DNA of 64,000 nt from Brevibacterium pigmentatum (GTDB lineage Bacteria; Actinomycetota; Actinomycetes; Actinomycetales; Brevibacteriaceae): NCBI RefSeq assembly GCF_011617465.1, contig NZ_CP050153.1:2728001-2792000 (forward strand). The letters run 5' to 3'. Made by a program: the position numbers and the translations under genes. The notes under the pieces are model-generated. The model did not search any database. It saw nothing but the letters and a program-made list of their open reading frames with translations, and was not told the DNA's origin. Shown here piece by piece: positions 23,284 to 33,290 of the stretch. Every line of letters starts with the position of its first letter. Positions within the stretch are counted from its first letter, which is position 1.

Positions 23284-23294
23284 GACCTAGTGTT

Positions 23295-24422
<1,128 letters not shown>

Positions 24423-26585
24423 TCAGAGCATGCAGGAGACGCAGCCTTCGACCTCCGTGCCCTCCAGAGCGAGCTGCCGGAGCCGGATGTAGTAGATGGT
24501 CTTGATTCCCTTGCGCCAGGCGTAGATCTGCGCCTTGTTGATGTCACGTGTGGTGGCGGTGTCCATGAAGAACAGCGTGAGCGACAGGCCCTGGTCCACG
24601 TGCTTCGTGGCCTCGGCGTACGTGTCGATGATCTTCTCGTAGCCGATCTCGTAGGCATCCTGGTAGTACTTCAGGTTGTCGTTGTCCATGAAGGGGGCCG
24701 GGTAGTACACGCGACCGACCTTGCCCTCCTTGCGGATTTCGATCTTCGAAGCCACCGGGTGGATCGACGAGGTCGAGTTGTTGATGTACGAGATCGAACC
24801 GGTCGGCGGCACCGCCTGGAGGTTCTGGTTGTAGATGCCGTGCTCGGCAACAGCGGCCTTGAGCTCGCGCCAGTCATCCTGAGTCGGGATGTGCACGTTG
24901 GCTTCCGAGAACAGCTCGGCCACCCGAGCCGTGCGCGGCTGCCAGACCTCGTCGGTGTACTTGTCGAAGTATTCGCCGGTGGCGTACTTCGAACGCTCGA
25001 AGCCGGCGAAGGTCTCACCGCGCTCCTTCGCGATCTCCATCGACGCCCGCACGCAGTGGTAGGCGACGGTGTAGAAATACATGTTCGTGAAGTCCAGACC
25101 CTCATCGGAACCGTAGTAGATGTGCTCCCGAGCCAGGTAGCCGTGGAGATTCATCTGTCCCAGACCGATGGCGTGCGACATGTCGTTGCCGCGGGCGATC
25201 GAGGGCACGGACTGGATATCCGAGGTCTCGGCGACGGCAGTGAGCCCGCGGATCGCGGTCTCGATGGTCTGACCGAAGTTGCTCGAGTCCATCGTCAGAG
25301 CGATGTTGAGCGAACCGAGGTTGCAGGAGATGTCCTTGCCGACGACGTCGTAGCCGAGGTCATCGTCGTACTTGCTGGGTTCGGAGACCTGGAGGATCTC
25401 CGAACACAGGTTGGACATGATGATCTTGCCGTCGATCGGGTTCGCCTTGTTGACGGTGTCCTCGAACATCACGTACGGGTAGCCGGACTCGAACTGGATC
25501 TCGGCCAGAGTCTGGAAGAACTCGCGGGCGTTGATCTTCTTCTTCTTGATCGCCGCGTTGTCGACCATCTCGGTGTACTTCTCGGTGACGTTGATGTCGG
25601 AGAAGGGCACACCGTAGACGCGCTCGACGTCGTAGGGGCTGAAGAGGTACATATCCTCGTTGCGCTTGGCCAGTTCGAAGGTGATGTCCGGGATCACAAC
25701 GCCCAGGGACAGGGTCTTGATCCGGATCTTCTCGTCGGCGTTCTCGCGCTTGGTGTCGAGGAAGTTGTAGATGTCGGGGTGGTGGGCGTGCAGGTACACG
25801 GCACCAGCACCCTGACGGGCTCCGAGCTGATTGGCGTAGGAGAACGAGTCCTCGAGCAGCTTCATGACGGGGATGACGCCGGAGGACTGGTTCTCGATCT
25901 TCTTGATCGGGGCACCGGACTCACGGATGTTCGTCAGCGCGAAGGCCACACCGCCGCCGCGCTTGGACAGCTGCAGAGCGGAGTTGATGGAGCGGCCGAT
26001 CGACTCCATATTGTCTTCGATGCGCAGCAGGAAGCAGGAGACGAGCTCACCGCGCTGCCTCTTGCCGGCGTTGAGGAACGTCGGGGTGGCCGGCTGGAAG
26101 CGACCGGAGATGATCTCGTCGACGAGCTGGGTGGCCAGCGCCTCGTCTCCGCGCGCCAGGAAGAGAGCGACCATGACGACGCGGTCCTCGAAGCGTTCGA
26201 GGTAGCGCTTTCCGTCGAAGGTCTTCAGCGTGTAGGAGGTGTAGAACTTGAAGGCGCCGAGGAAGGTCTGGAAGCGGAACTTCTGATCGTAGGCGCGCGT
26301 CGACAGCTGCTCGATGAACTCGAAGGAATACTGCTCGAGGACCTCGGGCTCGTAATAGTCTTTCTCGACGAGGTAGTCGAGCTTCTCCTTGAGGTTGTGG
26401 AAGAAGACGGTGTTGTTGTTCACGTGCTGCAGGAAGTACTGCCGGGCAGCCTGCTTGTCACGCTCGAACTGGATCCTGCCGTCCTCGTCGTACAGGTTCA
26501 GCATCGCGTTGAGCGCGTGGTAATCCAGATCCGTCTCTTCGCGGATGATGTCCTCTACATTGCGGTCTTCAGCGAGCTCGCGCAC
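24423..26585 (-). CDS. nrdE: Class Ib ribonucleotide reductase alpha subunit NrdE
   Basis: 720 residues from GTG 26585 ([20 protein letters not shown]), with nrdI overlapping by 31 bases. It reduces ribonucleoside diphosphates. The active-site region is seen in [40 protein letters not shown] and [20 protein letters not shown]. The C-terminal redox pair is CVSCML, re-reduced by NrdH. The N-terminal part lacks an ATP cone, as expected for class Ib. Confidence 0.96.
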   Translation of the reverse strand: MRELAEDRNVEDIIREETDLDYHALNAMLNLYDEDGRIQFERDKQAARQYFLQHVNNNTVFFHNLKEKLDYLVEKDYYEPEVLEQYSFEFIEQLSTRAYDQKFRFQTFLGAFKFYTSYTLKTFDGKRYLERFEDRVVMVALFLARGDEALATQLVDEIISGRFQPATPTFLNAGKRQRGELVSCFLLRIEDNMESIGRSINSALQLSKRGGGVAFALTNIRESGAPIKKIENQSSGVIPVMKLLEDSFSYANQLGARQGAGAVYLHAHHPDIYNFLDTKRENADEKIRIKTLSLGVVIPDITFELAKRNEDMYLFSPYDVERVYGVPFSDINVTEKYTEMVDNAAIKKKKINAREFFQTLAEIQFESGYPYVMFEDTVNKANPIDGKIIMSNLCSEILQVSEPSKYDDDLGYDVVGKDISCNLGSLNIALTMDSSNFGQTIETAIRGLTAVAETSDIQSVPSIARGNDMSHAIGLGQMNLHGYLAREHIYYGSDEGLDFTNMYFYTVAYHCVRASMEIAKERGETFAGFERSKYATGEYFDKYTDEVWQPRTARVAELFSEANVHIPTQDDWRELKAAVAEHGIYNQNLQAVPPTGSISYINNSTSSIHPVASKIEIRKEGKVGRVYYPAPFMDNDNLKYYQDAYEIGYEKIIDTYAEATKHVDQGLSLTLFFMDTATTRDINKAQIYAWRKGIKTIYYIRLRQLALEGTEVEGCVSCML

Positions 26586-26968
26586 AGTTTGTCCAATCCT
26601 TGGTTTACAGCGTCGACATCCTCCTGAGTGCCCAGGAGTTCGACTCGATACATGAGGGGTACTTGGCACTTTGCCGCGACCTTGACGGCCGCTCGGCAGA
26701 AGTCCTCGCCGAAGTTGGTGTTTCCGGCGCCGATGACGCCGAGCAGATGGCGCCGGTTCTCTTCGACATTGAGGAATTTGATGACTTGCTTGGGAACGGC
26801 CCCGCGATTGCGACCGGCCCCGTAGGTGGGGGTGACGAGAACGAATGGCTCATCCACTCGCAGCGTCGGCTCCTTGGTCAACGTCGGCAGCCGCACTGCC
26901 GGGTGATGCAGCTTCGCAACGAAGCGGTGCGTGTACTCGGAGTTGGCGGAGAAGTAGACCAGAAGCAT
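26555..26968 (-). CDS. nrdI: Ribonucleotide reductase flavodoxin NrdI
   Basis: 137 residues from ATG 26968, two bases after nrdH's stop. The flavodoxin-like FMN site is visible in [37 protein letters not shown] and [12 protein letters not shown]. NrdI generates the oxidant used to assemble the dimanganese-tyrosyl cofactor in NrdF. Cotranscribed with nrdH, nrdE and probably nrdF. Confidence 0.96.
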   Translation of the reverse strand: MLLVYFSANSEYTHRFVAKLHHPAVRLPTLTKEPTLRVDEPFVLVTPTYGAGRNRGAVPKQVIKFLNVEENRRHLLGVIGAGNTNFGEDFCRAAVKVAAKCQVPLMYRVELLGTQEDVDAVNQGLDKLCASSLKTAM

Positions 26969-26970
26969 TG

Positions 26971-27216
26971 TCAGGCCACGACGGACGCAGACTGTTCGCC
27001 GGTCAGGGTGGCGATCTTGTCCGGACGGAAGCCCGACCAGTGGTCGTTGTCGGTCACGACGACGGGAGCCTGCATGTAGCCCATCGCCTTGACGACATCG
27101 AGGGCGTTCTCGTCGACGCTGAGATCGACCGACTTGTACTTCAGGCCCTTGGCGTCGAGAGCACGGTAGGTGGCGTTGCACTGGACGCAAGCTGGCTTGG
27201 TGTACACGGTGATCAT
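26971..27216 (-). CDS. nrdH: NrdH-redoxin
   Basis: 81 residues, starting [20 protein letters not shown] with the CVQC redox site at 10-13. The later [20 protein letters not shown] region with the WSGFRPDK motif is diagnostic of NrdH. It donates electrons from thioredoxin reductase to NrdE. First gene of the operon; two NrdR boxes lie 108-154 bases upstream. Confidence 0.97.
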   Translation of the reverse strand: MITVYTKPACVQCNATYRALDAKGLKYKSVDLSVDENALDVVKAMGYMQAPVVVTDNDHWSGFRPDKIATLTGEQSASVVA

Positions 27217-27323
27217 GACGACTCCTTCATTCTGCTGTGCAGTTCGGCATTCTGATGGCTGTGACCGTGTCCCGTCAACTGCTCGATCATGATGAATATC
27301 ACGAGGCGCAGGCTCAGGGGTGA

Positions 27324-27370
27324 CCACTAGATGTTGTGTTCTGGTTAGACCCTACCCCTATATCCAGTGT
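27324..27370 (-). promoter_or_regulatory. Pair of NrdR boxes controlling nrdHIEF
   Basis: Box 1 at 27324-27339 is CCACTAGATGTTGTGT and box 2 at 27355-27370 is CCCCTATATCCAGTGT. They match about 13 and 12 of 16 positions of the actinobacterial NrdR consensus (acaCwAtATaTwgtgt). Their starts are 31 bp apart, the spacing of about three helical turns known for NrdR. NrdR would repress the operon when dATP is plentiful. The region between and after the boxes likely contains the promoter. Confidence 0.8.
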
Positions 27371-27411
27371 TACACCAGTGTCATTTGAAGGTTCCACACC
27401 CTGTGTCATCA

Positions 27412-27541
27412 CCGTCCACAATCGTCCACAGGCTGTGAACGACACTCGTGTAGTTCGATCACCTGCGCGGACGCTGGCATCGGCGGCTTCCGAGCCGATT
27501 TTCGACCCATTCTCCACCTCCGTTTTCCACCGCTTTCCACA
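27412..27541. promoter_or_regulatory. Cluster of DnaA-box-like sites upstream of nrdH
   Basis: CCGTCCACA at 27412-27420, TCGTCCACA at 27422-27430 and CTTTCCACA at 27533-27541 each differ slightly from TTRTCCACA. Other TTCCAC words lie nearby. DnaA controls nrd genes in some bacteria, so the cluster may link dNTP supply to replication; none is a perfect box. Confidence 0.4.
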
Positions 27542-27918
27542 GGAAAAATTTTTGCCTGTGGGCATGTCGCGAAACCCTCGATCGACGATTTCGACCTCCT
27601 CCATGCGGTGCCGGTCACGTCGCAGCGGAGGCGATCATCACAGCACCTCCTCCCATCTGTCTGTCGGTCCCACCGACGCTACAGCTCGGTCCTGACATGA
27701 GATGGCCCCGCCGTGAACGGAGGGTGGCTGGCCGGCGGGAGCAGACCGGGACGCGGTCGAAGTGTGTCAGCACTGCAACGTTCTCGGCTGTTGCGTGTCA
27801 GTGCCAGCCAATATGCTGGAGACCACAGAAACGCACCGCACTGCGTGACTGACGACCACAGTGACACCGCAAGACACGTGGCACCGAGGAACCGGTGACA
27901 CCGAGAGACTGAGGGACC

Positions 27919-28914
27919 ATGACGGCAACGGCACCGGCGAACACGCAGGAGATCGCACACGCACAGACGATCCTCAAGGCCCTGGAGTCCTACCTCGACC
28001 ATTTCGTCGTCGGGCAGCAGCGACTGCGCGAATCACTGCTCATCGGACTCCTCTCCAGCGGACACCTCCTGCTCGAGAGCGTGCCCGGGCTGGCGAAGAC
28101 CACGGCGGCTGCCGCTCTGGCCAATGCCGTGGACGGAAAGTTCTCGCGCATCCAGTGCACCCCCGATCTGCTGCCGGCCGACATCATCGGCTCGCAGATC
28201 TACAACGCGCACGAAGGGTCGTTCAACACCGTGCTCGGTCCGGTGCATGCGAACATCGTCCTCCTCGACGAGATCAACAGGTCGTCGGCGAAGACCCAGT
28301 CGGCGATGCTCGAAGCCATGCAGGAGAAGCAGACGACGATCGGCGGCAAACGCTTCGAACTCCCCCGCCCCTTCCTCGTCATGGCCACGCAGAACCCGAT
28401 CGAACAGGAGGGCACCTACCAGCTGCCCGAGGCTCAGCTCGACCGGTTCATGATCAAGGATCTGCTCACCCACCCGAACCCCGGCGAGGAGATCGAGATC
28501 CTCTCCCGTCTCGACTCCGGGGTCTTCGACAAGGAGTCGGTGCCCGATCCGGCCTGCACGCTCGACGATGTCGTGACCATGCAGAGCTATGCCCGCACCG
28601 TCTACATCGACCCGGCCATCACCCGCTATCTCGTCGAACTCGTCCACGCCACCCGCAATACGACGAAGTACCTCGGCCGCTTCGCCCCGTTCATCGAATA
28701 CGGCGCCAGCCCGCGCGCCTCCATCGCGTTCACGAACGCCGGACGGGCACTGGCGATGATCCGCGGCCGCAACTACGTCATCCCCGAAGACATCAAGGAC
28801 CTCGCCCACCGAGTGCTCGCCCACCGCATCCAGCTCAACTTCGAAGCCGCCGCCGAGAACATCACGAGCGCACAGATCGTCGATGCCCTCCTCATGGCCG
28901 TGCCCACCCCCTGA
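27919..28914 (+). CDS. MoxR-family AAA+ ATPase
   Basis: 331 residues. Walker A-like SVPGLAKTTAA at about 56-66, Walker B IVLLDEINRSSAKTQSAMLE and sensor 1 VMATQNPIEQEGTYQLPEAQ are all present, typical of MoxR. MoxR proteins act as chaperones that assemble or activate partners, usually VWA-domain proteins. The ATG at 27919 follows GAGGGACC. It is the first gene of a six-gene operon with DUF58, membrane, VWA, VWA and TPR proteins. Confidence 0.94.
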   Translation: MTATAPANTQEIAHAQTILKALESYLDHFVVGQQRLRESLLIGLLSSGHLLLESVPGLAKTTAAAALANAVDGKFSRIQCTPDLLPADIIGSQIYNAHEGSFNTVLGPVHANIVLLDEINRSSAKTQSAMLEAMQEKQTTIGGKRFELPRPFLVMATQNPIEQEGTYQLPEAQLDRFMIKDLLTHPNPGEEIEILSRLDSGVFDKESVPDPACTLDDVVTMQSYARTVYIDPAITRYLVELVHATRNTTKYLGRFAPFIEYGASPRASIAFTNAGRALAMIRGRNYVIPEDIKDLAHRVLAHRIQLNFEAAAENITSAQIVDALLMAVPTP

Positions 28915-28926
28915 TCGGCGATTTCG

Positions 28927-29811
28927 ATGACTGTCCTGCTCAATCGCATCAAGGCGCGGATGACCATCCACGCCCACAGGCGGACGCGGCGCCTGCTCGA
29001 CGGCGACTACTCCTCGGTCTTCCACGGCCACAGCCTCGACTTCGACGATCTGCGCGACTACATCCCCGGTGACGAGATCCGCGACATCGACTGGAAGGCC
29101 ACGGCCAGGCATACCGAGCCTCTGGTCAAACGCTATGTCGCCCACCGCCGGCACATCCTCGGGCTCGTCGTCGACACCTCGAGGAACTTCGACGCCGTGA
29201 CCTCCGCCGGCGCCGACAAACGCCACCTGGCCATCCTCATGGCCGGGATGGTCGGCTACCTCGCCGTCCGCCACGCCGACGACGTCATGCTCATCCACGG
29301 ACATGCCGACCACACCACCGCCTCCCCCAGGAAGGGCAGCGAGGCCCACCTCGAACACCTCCTGCAGCAGATCCTCGCCGAATCCGGCAGCACCTCTCCT
29401 GGGTCGATCAACACCCAGCTGCAGTGGATCACCAGTCATATCAACCATCGGATGCTGCTCGTCGTCATCTCCGACCAAGCTCCGCTGGGACCGGAAGCCG
29501 AAGCGACGATCCGTCGGCTCCGTGCCCAGCACGAGGTCCTGTGGATCACGATCACCGACGCGGACCTCGCGGGCCTGCCGGCCGCCTCGGCGCCGTTCGA
29601 CGTCGCCCGACCCGAACACGGACTGCCCACCTCGGTGATGACGAAACCCGAGGTAAGACAGGAATTCGCACTCGCCGAGGCGGCCCGCCGTCAACAGCGC
29701 ATCGACCTTCTCGCGAAGCTGGGCATCGCCCACATCGAAATCGACCACCCGAAGTCGGCCCTCGGCCGGCTCCACACTCTTCTGCTGAGGCACCGCCGTG
29801 GGCCCCGCTGA
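28927..29811 (+). CDS. DUF58 domain protein
   Basis: 294 residues. The DUF58 signature is FHGHSLDFDDLRDYIPGDEI followed by RDIDWKATARHTEPLVKRYV. The rest resembles a VWA-type fold. DUF58 proteins nearly always follow MoxR and are thought to be its substrate-linked partner at the membrane. Overlaps the next gene by 14 bases. Confidence 0.92.
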   Translation: MTVLLNRIKARMTIHAHRRTRRLLDGDYSSVFHGHSLDFDDLRDYIPGDEIRDIDWKATARHTEPLVKRYVAHRRHILGLVVDTSRNFDAVTSAGADKRHLAILMAGMVGYLAVRHADDVMLIHGHADHTTASPRKGSEAHLEHLLQQILAESGSTSPGSINTQLQWITSHINHRMLLVVISDQAPLGPEAEATIRRLRAQHEVLWITITDADLAGLPAASAPFDVARPEHGLPTSVMTKPEVRQEFALAEAARRQQRIDLLAKLGIAHIEIDHPKSALGRLHTLLLRHRRGPR

Positions 29812-30250
29812 GCTCATCGGCCCCCTGGAGGTCTCGCCGGCATGGTACGTGGCGGCCTGCTTCGTGCTGCTGCTGGCGCTCGGGAACCTCTTCGCCCCGC
29901 TCTTCCGCGCCGCGGCCGGAGCCACCCCGTCGGAGGGGCCGCGCATCCCGATCCCCGTACGCAGCACCTACCTCTCCCGCATCAGCGCAGTGGAGTCGGG
30001 CTTGAGCGGGGAGGCTGCGGATGTGCGCGAATCGGCACAGCAGCTGGCGACGATCGTGCGCGAATTCGCCCATGATGCCTGGGGCGTCAAAGCCGAACAC
30101 CTGACCTACCGTGATGCAGCCGTCGCCGGCCTCGACGACCTCGCCGACTGCCTGCTCGGTCTCTACGAGGCGGAATTCGCCGAAGCGGAGCCGTCCGGTC
30201 TGCAGCCGCAGATCACCGAGGCGCGGAAGCTGGTGGCGCGATGGTCCTGA
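29798..30250 (+). CDS. Small membrane protein of the MoxR operon
   Basis: 150 residues from GTG 29798, inside the end of the DUF58 gene. One N-terminal transmembrane segment (AWYVAACFVLLLALGNLFAP) precedes a soluble helical domain (DAWGVKAEHLTYRDAAVAGL). Its position matches the DUF4381-like accessory proteins of MoxR/VWA clusters, but similarity is weak. Overlaps the next gene by 10 bases. Confidence 0.72.
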   Translation: MGPAELIGPLEVSPAWYVAACFVLLLALGNLFAPLFRAAAGATPSEGPRIPIPVRSTYLSRISAVESGLSGEAADVRESAQQLATIVREFAHDAWGVKAEHLTYRDAAVAGLDDLADCLLGLYEAEFAEAEPSGLQPQITEARKLVARWS

Positions 30251-31215
30251 TGTTCTGGTGGCTGGCGCTCATCCTGCTCGCCCTCGCCGCGGCCGCAGTC
30301 TTCTTCTTCCGCCGTCCGAAATCGACGGAGTCCTCGCTGGCCGTCGCCCACAGCGGACGGATGACGAGCCTCCCGAGCTTCCGCAGGGCCATGCGCAGGC
30401 GACTGGTGACCACGGTCGCCCTCCTCGGCGTCATCGTCCTCACCGGGCTCTCCGCGTTGGCGGGAATCGCACGCCCGGCCTGGGTGGAGACGGTCAACCC
30501 GGAGCGGAAGATGCGCGATGTCATGCTCTGCCTCGACGTGTCCGGGTCGATGCTCGGCTACGATGCCGATCTGCTCGAGTCCTATCAGGAGCTCGTCGAC
30601 CGCTTCGACGGCGAACGCATCGGCCTCACCGTCTTCAACGCCACCGCGGTCTCCGCGTTCCCGCTCACCGACGACTACGACATGGTCCAGAACTACCTCG
30701 CCGAAGCCGAGGAGGGGTTCCGCACCTGGGGCGCCGAAGGCACCGACTACTCATGGTCGACCTCGCCCCCGAACATCGGCGGCTCCTCGCTCATCGGCGA
30801 CGGACTCGTCAGCTGCGTGGACAACTTCGACCGCCAGGACGAGGACCGGTCCCGGTCGATTATCTTCGCCACGGACAATATGCTCGCCGGACAACCGCTC
30901 TTCGAACTCAACGAAGCCGCCGATATCGCCGTCGACGCGAAGGTCCGCGTCTACAGCCTCTCCCCTCCCTCGGTGCTGACGACCACTCAGACGAAGGAGC
31001 TGCGTTCCGTGTCCGACCGCACCGGCGGCGAACAGTTCGATATGGGTTCGGCGTCGACGATCGACCGCATCGTCGAGGAGATCCAGAGCCAGGAAGCTGA
31101 GAACACCCCCGGACATTCGTACACGATCGTCCACGATATGCCGGTGGTTCCGCTCGGAATCGCCGTCTTCGGCCTGGCCGGAGTGTTCGTGCTGGCATGG
31201 AGGACGAAATCATGA
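30241..31215 (+). CDS. VWA-domain membrane protein (BatA/B-like), first of two
   Basis: 324 residues. An N-terminal transmembrane helix (FWWLALILLALAAAAVFFFR), a second near 55 (TTVALLGVIVLTGLSALAGI), then a VWA domain with the MIDAS motif LCLDVSGSMLGYD at about 97-109, and a C-terminal transmembrane helix (GIAVFGLAGVFVLAW). This arrangement is that of the membrane-anchored von Willebrand A proteins of Bat operons. Overlaps the next gene by ATGA. Confidence 0.88.
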   Translation: MVLMFWWLALILLALAAAAVFFFRRPKSTESSLAVAHSGRMTSLPSFRRAMRRRLVTTVALLGVIVLTGLSALAGIARPAWVETVNPERKMRDVMLCLDVSGSMLGYDADLLESYQELVDRFDGERIGLTVFNATAVSAFPLTDDYDMVQNYLAEAEEGFRTWGAEGTDYSWSTSPPNIGGSSLIGDGLVSCVDNFDRQDEDRSRSIIFATDNMLAGQPLFELNEAADIAVDAKVRVYSLSPPSVLTTTQTKELRSVSDRTGGEQFDMGSASTIDRIVEEIQSQEAENTPGHSYTIVHDMPVVPLGIAVFGLAGVFVLAWRTKS

Positions 31216-32441
31216 TCTTCGATCCCGTCTTCACCTGGTTCGGCTGGGGCTTCATCGTCCTCTCCCTGCTCACCGTGTGCATCATTCCGGCCATCCTCGG
31301 CGACGGAGCACGCTGGAAGTGGTTCGCCCGCATGGGTGTCGTCGGCGTGCTCGCGCTCGCGCTGGCGCGCCCCGGCATTCCGATCAAGTCATCGACCGAA
31401 GAATACGAGGCACGAGCCGATGTGTACTTCGTCGTCGATGTCACGACGTCGATGGCCGCCGAGGACTTCGACGGGGACAGCACCCGCCTCGAAGGGGTCA
31501 AGAAGGACATGCTCGAACTCGCCGATGCCTTCCCCGGCACTCGGATGAGCATCATCACTTTCGCCTCGACCGCGGCCACCGTGATGCCGCTGACGACCGA
31601 TCACGCCGCCTTCGCCTCCGCCGTCGACGTGCTCGAGCCCGAATCGTCGATGAACTCCAGGGGATCATCGATCACCGAGGCCGGTGAGGAGCTCGACAAG
31701 CGGATGACCTCGAACGATGAGGATCGTCCTGAGAACAAGAACGTCGTGTTCTACTTCGGAGACGGTGAGCAGACCGTATCGGAGAATCCGGAATCATGGT
31801 CGCCCTTCGCCTCCCGCATCGACAGCGGAGCCGTCTTCGGATACGGCACCCAGCAAGGTGGGAAGATGCGCGACAGCCAGCCGTTCGGTTACGGGTCCGG
31901 CGTCGGCGATCCCGGCAATGCCCCGGGGATCGGCGACCCCGATGACCCCAACGACGATCAGTCACCGTCCGAATACATCCAGGACCGCAACGGCAACCCT
32001 GGGGTCTCGAAGATCGACGAGGGCAACCTGCGCCAGATCGCCTCGGACCTCGGAGTCGACTACCACCACCGCGACGGCAACGGTCCGATCTCCAGCGTCT
32101 ACACCGCCCCGAAATACGATCAGGCCCTGGTGAAGAAGGACGGCCGGGTCACCGTCGACGAATACTATTGGGTTCCGCTCATCCTCGTCTTCGCATGGAT
32201 CGCCGTGGAGCTCGTCTTCGGAGTCCGCGAATATCTGCGCCTCAAGGCGATCACCCCGAAGCGCCCGCGCCGAGGCGGCCCGCCCGGTCCATGGGGCCCC
32301 AGCGGTCCCGGTGGTCCGGCTGGTCCCGGTGGTCCGGCTGGTCCCGGTGGTCCGGGGCCCTACCAGCAGGCGCCTCAGCAGGCGGTCCCCCATCCGCCGT
32401 CGCCTCACCCATCGGTGCCCCACCAGGGAGGTCCGCGATGA
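31212..32441 (+). CDS. VWA-domain membrane protein, second of two, with collagen-like tail
   Basis: 409 residues from ATG 31212 (MIFDPVFTWFGWGFIVLSLL); the upstream in-frame ATG lies within the previous gene. Two N-terminal membrane helices, then a VWA domain with a variant MIDAS, VVDVTTSMAAEDFD. A further membrane helix (WVPLILVFAWIAVELVFGV) is followed by a cytoplasmic Gly/Pro-rich tail with GPGGPA repeats. Expected to pair with the first VWA protein and be acted on by MoxR. Confidence 0.87.
   Translation: MIFDPVFTWFGWGFIVLSLLTVCIIPAILGDGARWKWFARMGVVGVLALALARPGIPIKSSTEEYEARADVYFVVDVTTSMAAEDFDGDSTRLEGVKKDMLELADAFPGTRMSIITFASTAATVMPLTTDHAAFASAVDVLEPESSMNSRGSSITEAGEELDKRMTSNDEDRPENKNVVFYFGDGEQTVSENPESWSPFASRIDSGAVFGYGTQQGGKMRDSQPFGYGSGVGDPGNAPGIGDPDDPNDDQSPSEYIQDRNGNPGVSKIDEGNLRQIASDLGVDYHHRDGNGPISSVYTAPKYDQALVKKDGRVTVDEYYWVPLILVFAWIAVELVFGVREYLRLKAITPKRPRRGGPPGPWGPSGPGGPAGPGGPAGPGGPGPYQQAPQQAVPHPPSPHPSVPHQGGPR
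32304..32357 (+). repeat. Three tandem 18-bp units encoding GPGGPA
   Basis: Units of GGTCCCGGTGGTCCGGCT at 32304, 32322 and 32340 (the third differs at its end). They encode a collagen-like Gly-Pro tract in the C-terminal tail of the VWA protein and probably vary in number between strains. Confidence 0.8.
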
Positions 32442-33220
32442 ACCGCGTGAAGAGTCTGTGGTCACGGCTGCGCCGGATCACGAAGATCAACCTCGTCCTC
32501 GGCACCATCTTCGCCCTGATGTTCGGCTATATCGCGATGGCCACCTACTTCGGAACCGCTTCGCAGGTCCGATACACCTCGAATGACTTCCCCGGTGCGA
32601 AGAAAGCAGCGACGGCGTTCCTCAAGGTCAGCCCGTTCCAGCGCCATATCGGCTACTTCAACCGCGGCACCGCCGAGGCCGCCGTCGGCGACTTCGATGC
32701 CGCCCAGACCGATCTCGAATCCGCTCTGGAGATCGCTCCGACCTCGGCCGAATGCGCTGTGCGGATCAACCTGTCCTACGTCTATGAGAAGCAGGCGGAT
32801 CAGATCGCCTCGCAGGACCCCGACCAATCGCAGGAACTCTACGACCGTTCGCTGAAGACCCTCGAAGACGCTCCCGAGGAATGTCAGCCGAAGAAGAGCG
32901 AAGAGAAGCAGAAGAGCAACCAGGCGAAGGAACGCGTCGAAGACAAGAAGCAGGGCGAGAAGACCAAGGAAGAGGGAACCGACGACAGCGAGTCCGATGA
33001 CAAGGATTCGCAGGACCAGGACTCCGGGGACGAGAAATCCTCCGGAGACGAGGGCCAGGAATCCGGCGAGGAGGAGAAGCCGGACGATTCCTCGGGCAAG
33101 TCCGAACGCGAGAAGAAGCGCGACGAGTTGGAGAAGCGCCGTGAGGACTCCGAACGGCACCAGCGTCAGCAGGGCCCCGGCGGCGACGGAGGCCGGTCGA
33201 CCCCGGAGAAACCCTGGTGA
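32438..33220 (+). CDS. TPR-containing membrane protein (BatC-like)
   Basis: 260 residues from ATG 32438 (ATGA overlap). One N-terminal membrane helix (INLVLGTIFALMFGYIAMAT) is followed by TPR-like helices (FNRGTAEAAVGDFDAAQTDL). The last 100 residues form a very charged Glu/Lys/Asp/Ser tract. Batl-type operons end with a TPR protein of this type that scaffolds the VWA complex. Ends the operon. Confidence 0.82.
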   Translation: MNRVKSLWSRLRRITKINLVLGTIFALMFGYIAMATYFGTASQVRYTSNDFPGAKKAATAFLKVSPFQRHIGYFNRGTAEAAVGDFDAAQTDLESALEIAPTSAECAVRINLSYVYEKQADQIASQDPDQSQELYDRSLKTLEDAPEECQPKKSEEKQKSNQAKERVEDKKQGEKTKEEGTDDSESDDKDSQDQDSGDEKSSGDEGQESGEEEKPDDSSGKSEREKKRDELEKRREDSERHQRQQGPGGDGGRSTPEKPW

Positions 33221-33290
33221 TCGACAGCGCAGGAACCTGACCACCCCAGCGAGTGGTGGCGGCGGTGATGCCCTGTGACATCATGAGTCC

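Larger units (their letters stand above)
27217..27918. other. Long regulatory spacer between nrdH and moxR
   Basis: About 700 bases with no convincing gene; apparent reading frames here lack ribosome sites and have non-protein-like composition. The nrdH-proximal half holds the two NrdR boxes and a cluster of TCCACA-type sites. The moxR-proximal half presumably carries the moxR promoter, and a GAGGGACC ribosome site precedes the moxR start. Confidence 0.6.

Noticed and set aside
24600..26627. Very long plus-strand open frame opposite nrdE
   Set aside because: Antisense shadow of the GC-biased nrdE codons; valine/leucine/aspartate-rich nonsense with no motif or ribosome site.
27314..27695. Short frames on both strands in the nrdH-moxR spacer
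   Set aside because: They overlap the NrdR boxes, lack ribosome sites and have compositions unlike proteins of this genome.
28033..29967. Minus-strand open frame opposite moxR and DUF58
   Set aside because: Antisense shadow; both sense genes have strong motifs.
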